Program-made: the position numbers and the translations under genes | Notes under the pieces: model-generated | What the model was told of the DNA's origin: nothing | The model's input: the letters and a program-made list of their open reading frames with translations, nothing else | Database searches by the model: none | In this document: positions 48,111-58,803 of the stretch, in pieces | Layout of the letters: every line of letters begins with the position of its first letter | Position numbering within the stretch: position 1 is the first letter of the stretch | From: Ceriagrion tenellum | Lineage: Eukaryota > Arthropoda > Insecta > Odonata > Coenagrionidae | Direction: 5' to 3' | Assembly: GCA_963169105.1 (NCBI GenBank) | Contig: OY720633.1 | Coordinates: forward strand, 139,978,700 to 140,042,699 | Length of the DNA stretch: 64,000 nucleotides

Positions 48111-50566
48111 TTACCCAGCCCCCTACGAGTGTTTGGGGAAAAATTTACGATTCTCCTCCCCTCTACATATCTCAAAAGATGGTTTCAGGCATTTTACTCA
48201 GTTTAACGTGATTTGCCAGCGAACTTATTAGCATTGATTGTTGTGTACACAAATCGGAGGTGATTTCAGTTGAACTTACCTCTTAAAAAGGCAATCTCTG
48301 TAGCGATATGTCTGAGGAAAATGAGGAAAAGCAATCTCTCAACAGTGATTTCACCACTATTCCATTGGAAACAGTCATTTTTCACATTGAGACATAAAAG
48401 AATATTGTTATAGTAGTTATTTATGGGGCAGTGACAAAGGTTTATGAGTGGCGATGCTACGGAATATTGGCAAGAATTGAAAATACATTCACTGTAGAGC
48501 AACTGTAACATTATCGTATTACAAGGTAATCTACCCGCAAGCATTCAGAAAACTTCAAAATGCACAGTATAATGGGAAAGAGGCTCTTCAGTGGAGTATA
48601 ATGACTGTATTTGTTGAGAATTTTAATGCAAGAGTCGAAATCCTTGCTAAGGATACAAAATTGTGGCAAAACAATGTTATGGCTTTCAAGATTTATTTCT
48701 AATAAATTTCACCGCTAATTTGAATTATTGATAGCGTGGCTACTCATCGAATCATGCAAGGTTCATAAGTACTTATCCAATAGTAAACGCTGGTATTTTG
48801 CTAGAATTGGTAAGTATAGGGGTTTCCAAGGAAAGTTGCAGGTATCTGATTCCATCATCTACTCCCCAAAAACTCCTCAAGCTCGGCCGCAAGTCTCCGA
48901 GTTTCTAATCGTGATCCAATTTACGAATGTTTAAGATTTGAATGGAGGGTAGTGTCTGGTATTTAACCTACTGTCCCCAGTTACCTACGTCTATAGAGGA
49001 GATTATAATCACAGAAACCTGGAGCCTAACTAGTATAGATACTCTGACAACTTAAAGTATACTAACAAAGCCATTACTGCAAAGAAATATTATAAAGCTC
49101 CTAAAAAGTCATACATTTGAAAATTGGTACCTATTACCCTCCTAATCACCTATATATATGAGGCTACAGGTCAGAATATCACATGGTTGCACTTAACCTC
49201 AATGAAATTGACAAAATCGAGCCTGTTTAGTAATAACTTATAGTAACATTAACGGGCTTATATTGTTGTGAAAAGATGAAATCATTATTAGATTAACATT
49301 GTGGAAAATAAATGTTCTGCATCGCCAAATAATTGCAAAAAAATTTCCAATACACCCATTGAATGGCTTCATTGTCTTGAAAAAACCATTGTCTCTGTTA
49401 ACCTAAGTAAACCATCCGTTTTGCATAATAAGACTGCATAACATTTTCCATAATTTAGGCAAATAATCTATAGAGATTTTTTTGTAGAAAAATTTTGCTT
49501 CATAGAGAGGACTTTTAATTATTCTTGTCATTCTGGTCCCTGAATTTGTCTCAGTAAATTATTTTTGGTGCTAATTTTAAGCACTTTTGACTCATTTTTA
49601 CCCTCGGTGAGGTAATAAGCATAATCATTTAGGTAAAGATGAGATGTTGGTCATTATAACTTACTAATTACAATATTATGGTTTATAAATTTTGAAATTT
49701 ATAAGAAATAAGTAGTAGTAGTGGTAGAAGTAGCTTTATGTGACAATGACAGCATTTTTGTGCCTTAAAACACATCAAAGAAGAGATGCAAAAATGAGAA
49801 AGTCACTTAAAAAGCCTCCGTGTGCTCAGCGAAATACCACCATGGGCGCTCAAAAAATGTGCCTGCCATTACAACCTCGTTTGCAATCAGTCGGGTCTTG
49901 GTAAATATTTATGTTGATCTTTTGAGCGAAAAATGGCGGTGACAGAGGATGTGCATTATCCTTTAAGCTTTTAACATTGCACAGTCGCCTTGTGCCATTT
50001 TCCTCGATTCTTTATTGTGGCTTTAAATTACCCACGGCGGCATATTTACTCGACTTCTCGACTCATCTTCCTCGTTGCTCTTAGCTTCAACTGCGTGGCA
50101 CTTTTCATATCACTCATAACGTCTGCTTTTATTCCATTGTGTGGCATACATTACTTTTGTCATCGTTTAAACTCCGAATTGTGATACTCACCTTCATCAA
50201 TTTAAAGGACGTCAAGCGGAACTATAAACCGAATACACAGTGCATCTATGAGAAAGAGTGTATTATATGAAATTCGTGGATTCCGACGATAATGCGTGTA
50301 ATATTTCAATAATAAATAACTTGGATATGTGCTGTTTTCCACAGACAAGTACATTTGAAGACTCCACCCAGCTTCATATTTTATCTTTCCTTCGAAATCT
50401 ACCCATACCCAAGTTTTTTAGAAGTGAATTTTAGTGTCACTACTTCAAGTGGTAGAAAGTTAATTAAAGATTTGTTATTAGCTTTTGACTTTTATAAAAT
50501 TATTTATACATACTTCCTAAATTTTTAGCCTCTACAATTTTTTTTTCGACGAATTTGATGTTGGTG
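48111..50566. other. No gene recognised
   Basis: AT-rich. 49800-50000 is more balanced and includes AAAATGGCGG at 49930-49939, a match to the YY1/Pho core. No coding signal. Confidence 0.35.
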
Positions 50567-50910
50567 ACTTGGTTATTGCGAAGAGAGGATGTTCGTAGAC
50601 TTGAGGAGTTCGAGGTAATGGCATGAAGAAGGGGAGAGAAGGTGAGCTGGGAGGCTAGAAGGACGAACGAGGAGGTATTTCATATGGCTGGAGAGGAGAG
50701 GAAGCTCGTGGCGGAGGTTCGGAGGAGGCAGAAGAGATGGATGGAGGGCGTACTGAAAAGAAGAAATGCTGAAGAGGGCAATGGAGGGAAGAACACTCAG
50801 AAAGCGTGAAAGAGGAAAGAAGAGAATAGAAATTCTGGACGAAATAAGAAATAGGGATTTAAGGTGGATTCAATTACGCATCACGTATAGGAGAGGTAGG
50901 CGAAAGATGC
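50567..50910 (+). pseudogene. RTE-like LINE C-terminal fragment
   Basis: One frame reads LLRREDVRRLEEFEVMA, a stop, RRGEKVSWEARRTNEEVFHM, then AGEERKLVAEVRRRQKRWME and GVLKRRNAEEGNGGKN. After a further stop it continues with KRKKRI and, in another frame, ILDEIRN. This is the region after the reverse-transcriptase palm ('REDVRRLEAFEMW.WRRM.KVSWT.R.TNEEVL..V.EER.L...IR.RQK.WIGH'). Only two stops and one frameshift interrupt it, so it is less decayed than the copy at 20157. It resembles the nested fragment at 45083 more than LINE B proper. No 3' tail identified. Confidence 0.8.
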
Positions 50911-51649
50911 GCCAGAAATGAGGACGTTAGATACTGTCCAAAATGACTACAAAAAATTAGTACATTTCAAAAACTGACCAATCACGTGGTAGAGTACTTG
51001 AATGAAAGCTTTGAGAGTTTGTGTTGCCATGGAATATAAGCTTATTTTGGGATATATCCTAAGATGCTTGAGCGTCCAGCGTAACAAGGAGTCCATAACG
51101 ATGGGGGGTTCATGAAGACACCAAAGCTAGCACGTAAAATTTCTCGATATTTTAATTTTTTTAATTATGTTACCTTTGTTAGTAAACCTTGTGACATGTT
51201 TATAGTTGCTTCTAGGTCGCGAAATCTTGTGCAGTTAATTCCCAGAGAAAGAGAGAGAGAAGGATGTTCAAAGAGTTGATAGTTATGGAAGATGATACGA
51301 AAAATATGAATGTTATTTCTGATCAATGTGTATTCTCTTTTCATGAACTCCACAAGCACTATAACGAAATTCTTTCTAGCAAAATAATTTTACATATAAA
51401 AACTTGTACCATTGTCTACAATTTACTAATCGTTTTAACAACGAAATGTTGATATTTGATATTCTACGACGTTTGTGGCAACTAACATGGGAACTAAAAT
51501 GATAATTCTCTGAAAATGATAAGGAAGGCGTTTCATATGTTATTATTATTATGAAATTAAGCAGGTAGAAGTAACCTTAATTCATTGGTGGATGATTTTT
51601 AAAGTTATTGTCTAATGCCGAGAGTGTCTAGGATCTACCGGTAGAGTCG
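50911..51649. other. AT-rich stretch, no gene seen
   Basis: A short (GA)n at 51247-51262. Nothing else recognised. Confidence 0.35.
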
Positions 51650-51654
51650 GCCCA

Positions 51655-52515
51655 TCTAGATACAGCTAGTTTTCTTCAAATTCTCTTTCGCTCCTTATCT
51701 TTCTCGCATCTTCGTCGTTCCCCTCTCGTTTTCGCCTCATCCGTCGCCTTTTCTTGGTTGTCCTCGCTTCCGAATCATCCCTTCTCACACACACTGACGC
51801 CTGATCTCGCCCCCTCTACCCTCCCCTTCCTCCCCTGGCGTCTCCAACCCCCCCTACCTCCCCTCGGCGCTCGGAAGCCCCGCCTTCCTCGCTCTGCCAC
51901 CCCTCCCTCCCCTGCTTCCAAGGCGACCCTTCCCCACCACGTTCCCCTGCCATCGCTCGCCCTCCCCTTCCGACCAATTCCCCATCCACTTTGCCCCTCT
52001 TCACCTACCCACACCCCTTCCACTCATCTTCCTCTCTCCCGTAACCCCGGAGAGCAGCATCCCATTTTCCTCGCCCTCTCGCGGTTTCCATAGCAATGGG
52101 CGAAGATAAGCAGAGACGGCGAGGAAGAGGGCCCCGCTTGAATTGCTGCCGTTGATCCACTAAAGGAGGAGGTGGGGGACCGGGGAGGGGGGCAGAGGGG
52201 CGGTTGGGAGTGGTAAAGGGGGGAGGGTTGTCGTGTCACTGGGGGAGGGAGGAAGTGGGAGAGAGAGTTTGCTCGGTGAAGGCTTTTTCTATGGTGGGGG
52301 AGGGGGGCGCTAAGAGGGACCGGTAAGAGTAGGGCGTAGTTCGGGTAGAAGGGGATAAGAATATGGAGGAGCGAAGGACATGAAGAGGAAGAGGTGGCTT
52401 GGAGGTGACAAGGAGGCAGGAGAAGCGGTGTTGGACGTGAAATATTCGTGGACAGGGCTAAATTGGGTGTGGGGGAGGAATAGGGACGATGGCTGAATGG
52501 AATAAGGGACACAAG
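51655..52515. other. GC-rich island with a single clean pyrimidine-to-purine switch
   Basis: The clearest island of its type. The plus strand is strongly C/T-rich from 51680 to about 52085, then strongly G/A-rich from about 52150 to 52510, with the switch around 52090-52150. Both halves carry open frames only because stop codons are rare in such sequence: Pro/Ser/Leu-rich one way, Gly/Arg/Glu-rich the other. No splice-framed exon is apparent. Confidence 0.6.
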
Positions 52516-52539
52516 GGACTAGGTCCTCCTCATACTTTG

Positions 52540-52880
52540 CGTTTGGCTTAAGATATTTATGTAAATCCTTTTCGAAATATCGTCCGTAAGGTATTTTCTT
52601 CGATACATAGTTTACAGGCGCGTACAGTTTATGAAGAATTTATCGTCAAGTCAAATGGCATTTTTACAAGGTCAGTAGGAATTTTACGGCCGATTTACGC
52701 GCTTAATTGTGCAATATGTTGCCCATTGAAAATGGCGTCACATAAAGAGGTAAATTGCAAGAGTGCATACGCTTAAGCGACAGATGTAACAATCGCCCCC
52801 GCTCATGTTGAGCCCGTGTACTCGCAATTTCTGAAAATCAATTTGTGAAATTAAGCGCCTCGTGTAAAAAGGCCATGAGA
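52540..52880. promoter_or_regulatory. Candidate regulatory DNA beside the island
   Basis: Balanced, non-repetitive sequence with transcription-factor-like words: AAATGGCA at 52653-52660 and AAAATGGCG at 52729-52737 (YY1/Pho-type cores), and several TTTACG or TTTATG words. This is motif-level evidence only; such motifs occur by chance. Nothing shows function directly. Confidence 0.2.
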
Positions 52881-54049
52881 AGGAAAACCTTAGTATTATT
52901 CACCCATCTGAACATTAGATGTTTTTTAGGGCAATTAAAATTAGATATTTCACTGCAAATTCATGTGAAGGCCAGTTGAATAATAATTCTAATATTAATA
53001 TAATCAGGGTTTGCGATCAGTGTTGATACAGGTTTGCGATCGGTGTTGGAAAGTTAAACTTCAAATGCGATTACGTTCATCTAGATAATAGTGTAAATAG
53101 GTATTTCAATTCGCCCGATACTCGAGGTAAAATGAATGATTTCGATAGATTATTTGCGTTTCGTATTTTTATGCAAATGAGTTCAGTATATTTGATTGCG
53201 TTTTCAAGGTCAATATTAATCCCATATCATTCCCTTTAATGTGAAAGGTGTTGTGGGTTTTTACATATCAAAGATCTGAGGAATACTGATGGTGAAATCT
53301 CCGGTTTTCCTCATGGTCAACGCATAGCCTCGCTGCCGACGTTTCCATGTTCTTCTCAATTGATCATTTTCTGCAAGGGTGAATTTTTCACGCCAAATCA
53401 GTATCAATCAGTATCAATCAAAGAAATCCAAAAATGTCTGCCTCGGTTTCTTAAAGTTTTTCTTATAAATAACCTCCACGTAAATGCGTTTTCGGAAAAT
53501 TTCCTTAAGAAATTAAGCTTAATAAATCCTGCGTCGCCATTTATAAATCTCAGGCTTCTGCGGGGTCTTAAGTATTAGGCATTGCGGTTTAAATTCCCAA
53601 CTCGGTGTGATCTCTTTTAATGCCGACATTTTTATGCAGTCACCCTGATGGTGCTTTTACATAAAAACGGAGAAAAATAAGTGAGAATTCTAGCGTGAAA
53701 GCGCCTGCAGAAATGTTGGAAAATTGGTTGTCAGCACAGGACAGCTATTTCAGTGACAGAGCTCCTATATTCCATATTTATTGGATGCATTTGATATTGA
53801 ACTTGTATGATGGTGCTGGTATATTGGACCTTGATCAGCGAGTTAGGAACAATCATACTGCGGACAACACTTATTTGCAGTTTAGTTAAGTTAATTTCAG
53901 ATTTATTAGCTGGACTAACATATCGTAACGTCTTAGACGCTAGTTCTATTGAATTAATGAGGTAAATATACATTGTTTTCATGAAATCGCATTTTGACAT
54001 TCAAATTCCATTAGAGCCAAGTGTGAGTCGTAAGGAAGAGAAAGTATCA
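52881..54049. other. No gene recognised
   Basis: AT-rich. It contains a two-unit repeat (GTTTGCGATCAGTGTTG at about 53008 and 53033), an 11-bp tandem at 53397-53418, and a perfect octamer ATGCAAAT at 53171-53178. The 64-codon frame at 53695-53889 is unrecognised. Confidence 0.35.
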
Positions 54050-54900
54050 CGAGCATGATGTCGGAGGGGGGAATAAGGAGAATTAGGGAATATTCTAATG
54101 GGGGTCAGTCCCTTCCTCAAGGCACTCTGGCACCCGCACCCCCATGACTAACTCCTCTCAACTCTCCCCCACCCCCATTTACCCCCGCCAAAGATACGCA
54201 TGGGAAGAAGGGATGATTACAGCAGGGGGAGGGGGTCGGTCGGAGGGGGAAGGTATGGGTGGGGTAGGTGCGGGGAGGGAGGGAGGGAGGGAGGGAGGAG
54301 TAGGGGTGGGTATGGTTTTCCGACAAATGCCGCCATCATCCTCGTGTCTCACCCCCCTCCCACGGTCCCTTAAAGCTTTCCTCCACCGACGTCTGCGGCG
54401 CCCTTGTTCCGCCCATCCATCCCAAAAACCCACCCCTCGAGCCATCCCATCTTCCTCTTCCTCATCCGCGACCCCCTTCCCCACCCATTTCCCAGCATCA
54501 CCTCCCCCTCCTCCCATCATGGCTCTAATTAGTGTGTTAATTAGGATAAGCTGCTGGTTTCAAGCCTCTGTTAACAGAGCCGGAGGGAGAGGTAGCTGGG
54601 ATGGATTTTTCTTGGTTGTATTAATGGAATGCGGCGGAGGGAGAGAGGTAGTTGGAGGGGATAGTAGGGGTGTGAGGAAGTGGAAATGGTTTAAGGGAAT
54701 AGATATCGGGGAGGTGGAAGGGGAAGATAGGGGAGGGGTAAAGGGATTTCGGAGGTTTTCCTTGAGGTGCCGCATGCGGTGTGGAGTGGGGATTTATGGT
54801 TCAGACCTCTTTATACGGATGCAAGGAGGAGTTTTGGATTGGATGGGGGGTTAAGGGAGGGGAGGGGCACTTCTTGGGAAGAACAAAGGCGAATCGATTT
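54050..54900. other. GC-rich island, two switches, with G-quadruplex tract
   Basis: C/T-rich 54110-54180, G/A-rich 54190-54310, C/T-rich 54330-54515, G/A-rich 54555-54880. At the second switch lie CTAATTAG (54525-54532), TTAATTAG (54537-54544) and GATAAG (54545-54550). A GGGA repeat at 54272-54298 could form a G-quadruplex on the plus strand. The 236-codon plus frame and 113-codon minus frame overlap and are low-complexity, so I do not call them genes. Confidence 0.55.
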
Positions 54901-56051
54901 GGGGCCTTTAAGACTTGATGGCTGTTGGGATTTAGGGACGCTGCCGCAAAGGAATCCTTATGCTATCGCGTTCTGCTTTACTTCCCCTTCCCTTGTATCT
55001 CCGAGTGAAGAAACTGTGTGGGCTTGTTCTGATTGTAGGGCGTGATCTTCACTTTGATGAAACATTAATCGAGAGTCAGAAATTCCAATATTTATCGCAT
55101 TTATCACTAAATTGAAATAAATAATGTACTTTACATCTAATTGGGGACCTATGTGCTACTAACTCATCGCTGCGCTCAATTCGTTCTCAGAATACATTCT
55201 TGTGAAGCGCGTTCTTAAATGAATTTGTTCATGCTTTGTAACTAATTTTGCTTCTTTAAACATCTATAGCTCTGATAGTTTGAGGCGGATAAAAAATTAT
55301 GGGGATAAAATGACAAAAATAAAGTGTGAAAAACGATGGAAGTTTTTCTTATTTTTACGGAAAATAACTGTTTATCTACTTCATTTGTTAGTGAATGGTT
55401 ACGGAGGTATTCTTTAAGATCTTTTGCTACCGAAATGAATGAATTGTATAGGTGTTTGATTTGCACCTTGCGAGATGTCTTCTTTTTATCTCTTTGAAGA
55501 TGAATCTCCGTGCAAGGAGAAAGCCTTAGCTAAAACCAGTAAGTGTTGTTTCGTGTCTCAGCTTGAATTTGAAAATTTGACAGATCTCCACTAAAGTTAA
55601 TATGAAACTCATTCTGGAGTGCTTATTGTGTAATTTTGCCCATTGTCTCACTACTATAACTACCAGAAATCTACTGCTTATTCTTATTTTTTGCTTCAGC
55701 ATTCATCGTCATTTTATTTAGCTATTCGGAGTAAGGTACTAATCTATATTTCTAAGCTTCGTTCTTAAATCATGTCGTAAAATTCACGAAAATATCTAAA
55801 AATTTTAAAAACTTTGCCAGGGTACCTTTGGTTTGTTTGAGAAAAAATAGCAATGGCTAATATCTCACCTAATTTTGCAATATTTGGCTGCAATTGAGAA
55901 ACCATAACTCATCAATAGAAAATTGGTCAAATTCATAAGAATGCACAAATGAGGATATTCTATGACTTTTTCTCACTTGCATTTAGTGATTAGTGGACTA
56001 TTTGGTAGTGATCCATCAGAGCAAGCAATAGTTAATAGAGTGAAGAAGTGA
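54901..56051. other. AT-rich stretch, no gene seen
   Basis: Nothing recognised. On the minus strand this lies just beyond the poly(A) signals of the exon that ends at 56171. Confidence 0.35.
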
Positions 56052-56105
56052 TTTATTAAGGGAATAGCTGCGGAGGTGTCTTTTATTTCATTTTATGCGT
56101 TTATT
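56052..56105 (-). terminator. Polyadenylation signals of the upstream terminal exon
   Basis: AATAAA occurs three times on the minus strand: 56100-56105, 56082-56087 and 56052-56057, that is 66-119 bp after the stop codon at 56171. Single hexamers are common in AT-rich DNA, so weight comes from their place behind a credible final exon. Confidence 0.45.
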
Positions 56106-56170
56106 TATAAACATATTTTACTAAAATGAAGAAAATTTTCCTCCAAATATCATATAGATACTTATAATCT

Positions 56171-56287
56171 CTATTTTGTGGCCACTGTCTTGAATTTATG
56201 AACCAGATACTCCTTGACATTCTGAGCAAGCATGGTCCAAGCTTGAAGCTGCTCACTTTCCGGTATTTCTACCACGTGTTCATGTAT
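56171..56287 (-). CDS. Likely terminal coding exon of an unidentified host gene
   Basis: On the minus strand an acceptor (TTTCTAATTTCCCAG, ending at 56288) is followed by 38 codons and a TAG at 56171-56173. In phase 0 they read IHEHVVEIPESEQLQAWTML then AQNVKEYLVHKFKTVATK. Codon content looks like a real gene: mixed charged and hydrophobic residues, a Trp, no low complexity, and an amphipathic pattern in the last 25 residues. Three AATAAA signals follow within 120 bp. I cannot place the protein in a family. The previous exon should lie at higher coordinates. One speculative donor at 58575 would be in phase, but the link is unproved. It is too short for homology by eye, so chance remains possible. 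Confidence 0.55.
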   Translation of the reverse strand: MHEHVVEIPESEQLQAWTMLAQNVKEYLVHKFKTVATK

Positions 56288-57770
56288 CTGGGAAATTAGA
56301 AATTTTTAAAAATCAGCTGGGATGTAAGATCTCCATTGATTCTTGATATTTTTTTAACTAAGTTTTATCGGTAATTAAATGAATCGACTCGATAAATTCT
56401 TTAAATAGGATGTTTGAAATGAATTAGACGAGACTATATAGCCCTAAAACCCTCTTTTTTTTATAAACTTTAGGTTGTAGAGTGAATATGGACTTCTTCA
56501 AGAAAAATAGTGAGTGGCTGGGGAAGACCAGGACCGTATAGGTTTGATATTTTGTGAGTTAATGGCTTGTCCCTCTGGTTGCAGTTTTGAAACTTCATTA
56601 TATCCCTATGGAAGCCCATAAGCGCGAATGAAAAAAGTACTCCTTGTTCCTCCTGTCACCATAACTGTCTATTTTTTATTTGCTTGTCGCAGAATCAAAT
56701 TTATCTGTTTAATATGTCTTCTAAACGTCAGCAGTACGCGCTCTTTGACCTTTGGCTTGCTAGTCAACCCTCAAGTGTCAAACTACCCCCGGGTGAATCT
56801 CTGGGTGATTCGTCTACAGTTACTTAATTGCTGTTAAAATGTTGTTTAATACTCATTTATTAATTCTCAGGCATTACTGTCCACTAAAATTAGAGGAAAA
56901 CTACCAAAAACTTGATCTTCGTTCTCCTTATGGCTACCATTGCTACAAAGAATTGATTCTATCCACTTCTTGAGGAATGATCTTACTAAAATAGGGAATA
57001 GTCTCTAAAATGGTAATTATTTTATATTTCCCTCCTGTAAATAGATAAGTTTCACGAATATCAATTTCATTCTCGCACAGTTAACGCTAGGAAAATGTTT
57101 TAAGCCTCCAAGTATTACAGCTTGTAGCGGCAAGTTTTTTAGCCCAGAATAAATAATATTCAAGTTTCAGATATACGTAAGGTTTTGGCATCAGTAATAT
57201 AAAAGGCTCTACTAGCCCTGGGTAACTTCTTAGTTAATACACATTATCAAATGTAAAGATTGGCTAACTAATAAGAGGCGAATGATATTATTACGCAATT
57301 TAGTTACTAATTTGCGTAATACTTTCTAAAGTATTGATTTCTGGAGGCTGAATTCCTTGAAAACACTGTAGGCGATCTCATTAGGTGAATCATTGGTACT
57401 ATCAGTATGCAATCTTACGAAAGCCTATCCGTGAAATGTATTATCTCCTAATACAAGAGTTCTGCTCAATTGGAAAATTCTCTTTGGATATGCATTGCGA
57501 AATGAATGATGGTGCATTTTTTGACTGAATTTATCTTAGTCTATTAAGTTTTTATGGCAAGACACCCACACCAATTTTTACTTTAAAATTATTGATAAAT
57601 GCTTCCTTCTACATATCAGCCCATCGTATTAAGAAGCAGCTCTAGGCCTTAATCGCACTTAACATCATTATATTCCAGTTAAATTTTCTCCTCGACAATG
57701 TCGATAGTGCTTCGTGTACCTTATTTAGTTAGGGTAGTCCTGTATACCTAACCGAAAACTATTTTGAATC
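56288..57770. other. AT-rich, possible intron of the gene ending at 56171
   Basis: If the exon at 56171-56287 is real, this is part of its upstream intron. I see no convincing second exon on the minus strand here. Confidence 0.35.
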
Positions 57771-57901
57771 TGTATATTGCACCAGGGTAGAAATTCGCCT
57801 TGAAAAAAATCATTTGACTTGACCGGGATTCGAACCCGGATCTCCCAATTGCCGGTGAGGTGATTTTTTGCATGGCAAATTTCATCCCTGGTGTATATGC
57901 A
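57771..57901 (-). mobile_element. Short inverted-repeat element with a Pol III B box
   Basis: About 43 bp at each end (57771-57813 and 57860-57901) form imperfect inverted repeats built on ACCAGGG, GAAATT, GCC and AAAAAATCA, seen in complement on the right. The central spacer holds, on the minus strand, CCGGG TTCGAAT CCCGG (57822-57840): a perfect tRNA T-arm with B box GGTTCGAATCC at 57826-57836. No matching A box or acceptor stem is seen, so it is not a tRNA gene. It is either a palindromic tRNA-related SINE or a MITE that captured a tRNA 3' half. A single copy is visible in the window. Confidence 0.7.
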
Positions 57902-58009
57902 CCCGTGCGAGTGACTTCGTACCACATCATTTGTTAATGCAATGATTGAAAATTCGTTTATTGATTTACTTTCGCCAACTTGATCATTGTTTAGTAGTAA
58001 CTTCAGAAT

Positions 58010-58600
58010 CAGAAATTAAGCATCGCGCGGTTCTCGCCCACGGCATTTCGGCGCGCGAGCTGCTTTTTTTTAAAGGACAGAGGGAGTCGATTTAGTAAAG
58101 CGGTGTTTCTCTGAAAGAGACTGAGTATGTGTACGTGTGTGTGCGAGGGGGCGTGGACTCTTTTCAAAGGAGCCGCGAGTCTATTAATAGTTTGCACTCA
58201 TCCGACGAACCATCTTTCGGAAACGAAGCGAGGCATCCACGCCCACCAGCAGAGGGGGGGCCCTTGTGTGAGCACCATGCTCCCAAAACAGCGCCCCCCA
58301 CCTTTTGAAAGCGTCGCTCGCTGCAGACCCCGCCGTGTGTTCCGTCTCTGCCCGCAGTGCCGCTCGCTCGCTCGCCGGCCCTCCTCCTCGCATACACGCC
58401 GTCACGGGGCTTGGCTCTCCGAGAGGAGGTCAAAGAGCGCCGCCGACGCTCCCTCGGCTCATCACGTTGGTTGCGTGGGAGTTGTGACCGCCGGAAGTGA
58501 GGATTGGGAACTATTAATAAGTGTCACTCCCTCTGTGCGCGCCTCTTAAGCCGCACTTCGACCGAGTTCCCCCCTTACCCTCACCGGCCTATCTTTTCCG
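58010..58600. other. CpG-rich island
   Basis: The most CpG-dense sequence in the window, especially 58300-58470 (repeated GCTCGCTCGC, GCCGCCGAC). Open frames on both strands reflect composition. It could be a promoter region, but no TATA box, initiator or first exon can be singled out. Confidence 0.45.
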
Positions 58601-58803
58601 TGAAGAGTGCGAGGTGACGGATTTCCGACAATGAGACGTCCGCATAATTGAGGATTCGCATCGAGGCAAATTGAAGGGGCAAAAGTGGGATCGGAGACGA
58701 TCTCAGGAAGATGATGGAAGATTGAAGTACGGATGGATTGCCAGGTGGTCGGGTTTAAAATGGTATGTTTAAGGTTTCTGAACTGGTTCTGGACTAGCCT
58801 CAT
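58575..58803 (-). other. Speculative exon with donor-like end
   Basis: The minus strand is open from an ATG at 58803 through LVQNQFRNLKHTIL and LPEIVSDPTFAPSICLD to KDRP, where CCG|GTGAGG and G|GTAAGG donor-like sites lie at about 58575. The protein is unrecognised. Splicing at CCG|GTGAGG would be in phase with the terminal exon at 56287. Purine/pyrimidine bias of the region could produce such a frame by chance. Confidence 0.2.

Noticed and set aside
52024..52512. 162-codon minus-strand open frame
   Set aside because: Pro/Ser/Leu-rich translation of a purine-rich plus strand. Stops are rare in such DNA and no family resemblance was seen.
54144..54854. 236-codon open frame
   Set aside because: Runs through a GGGA repeat and two skew switches. 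Gly/Arg-rich then Pro/Ser-rich, which reflects composition.
57822..57840. Possible tRNA gene on the minus strand
   Set aside because: Only the T-arm is convincing. No acceptor stem or D-arm, and the sequence sits inside an inverted-repeat element.
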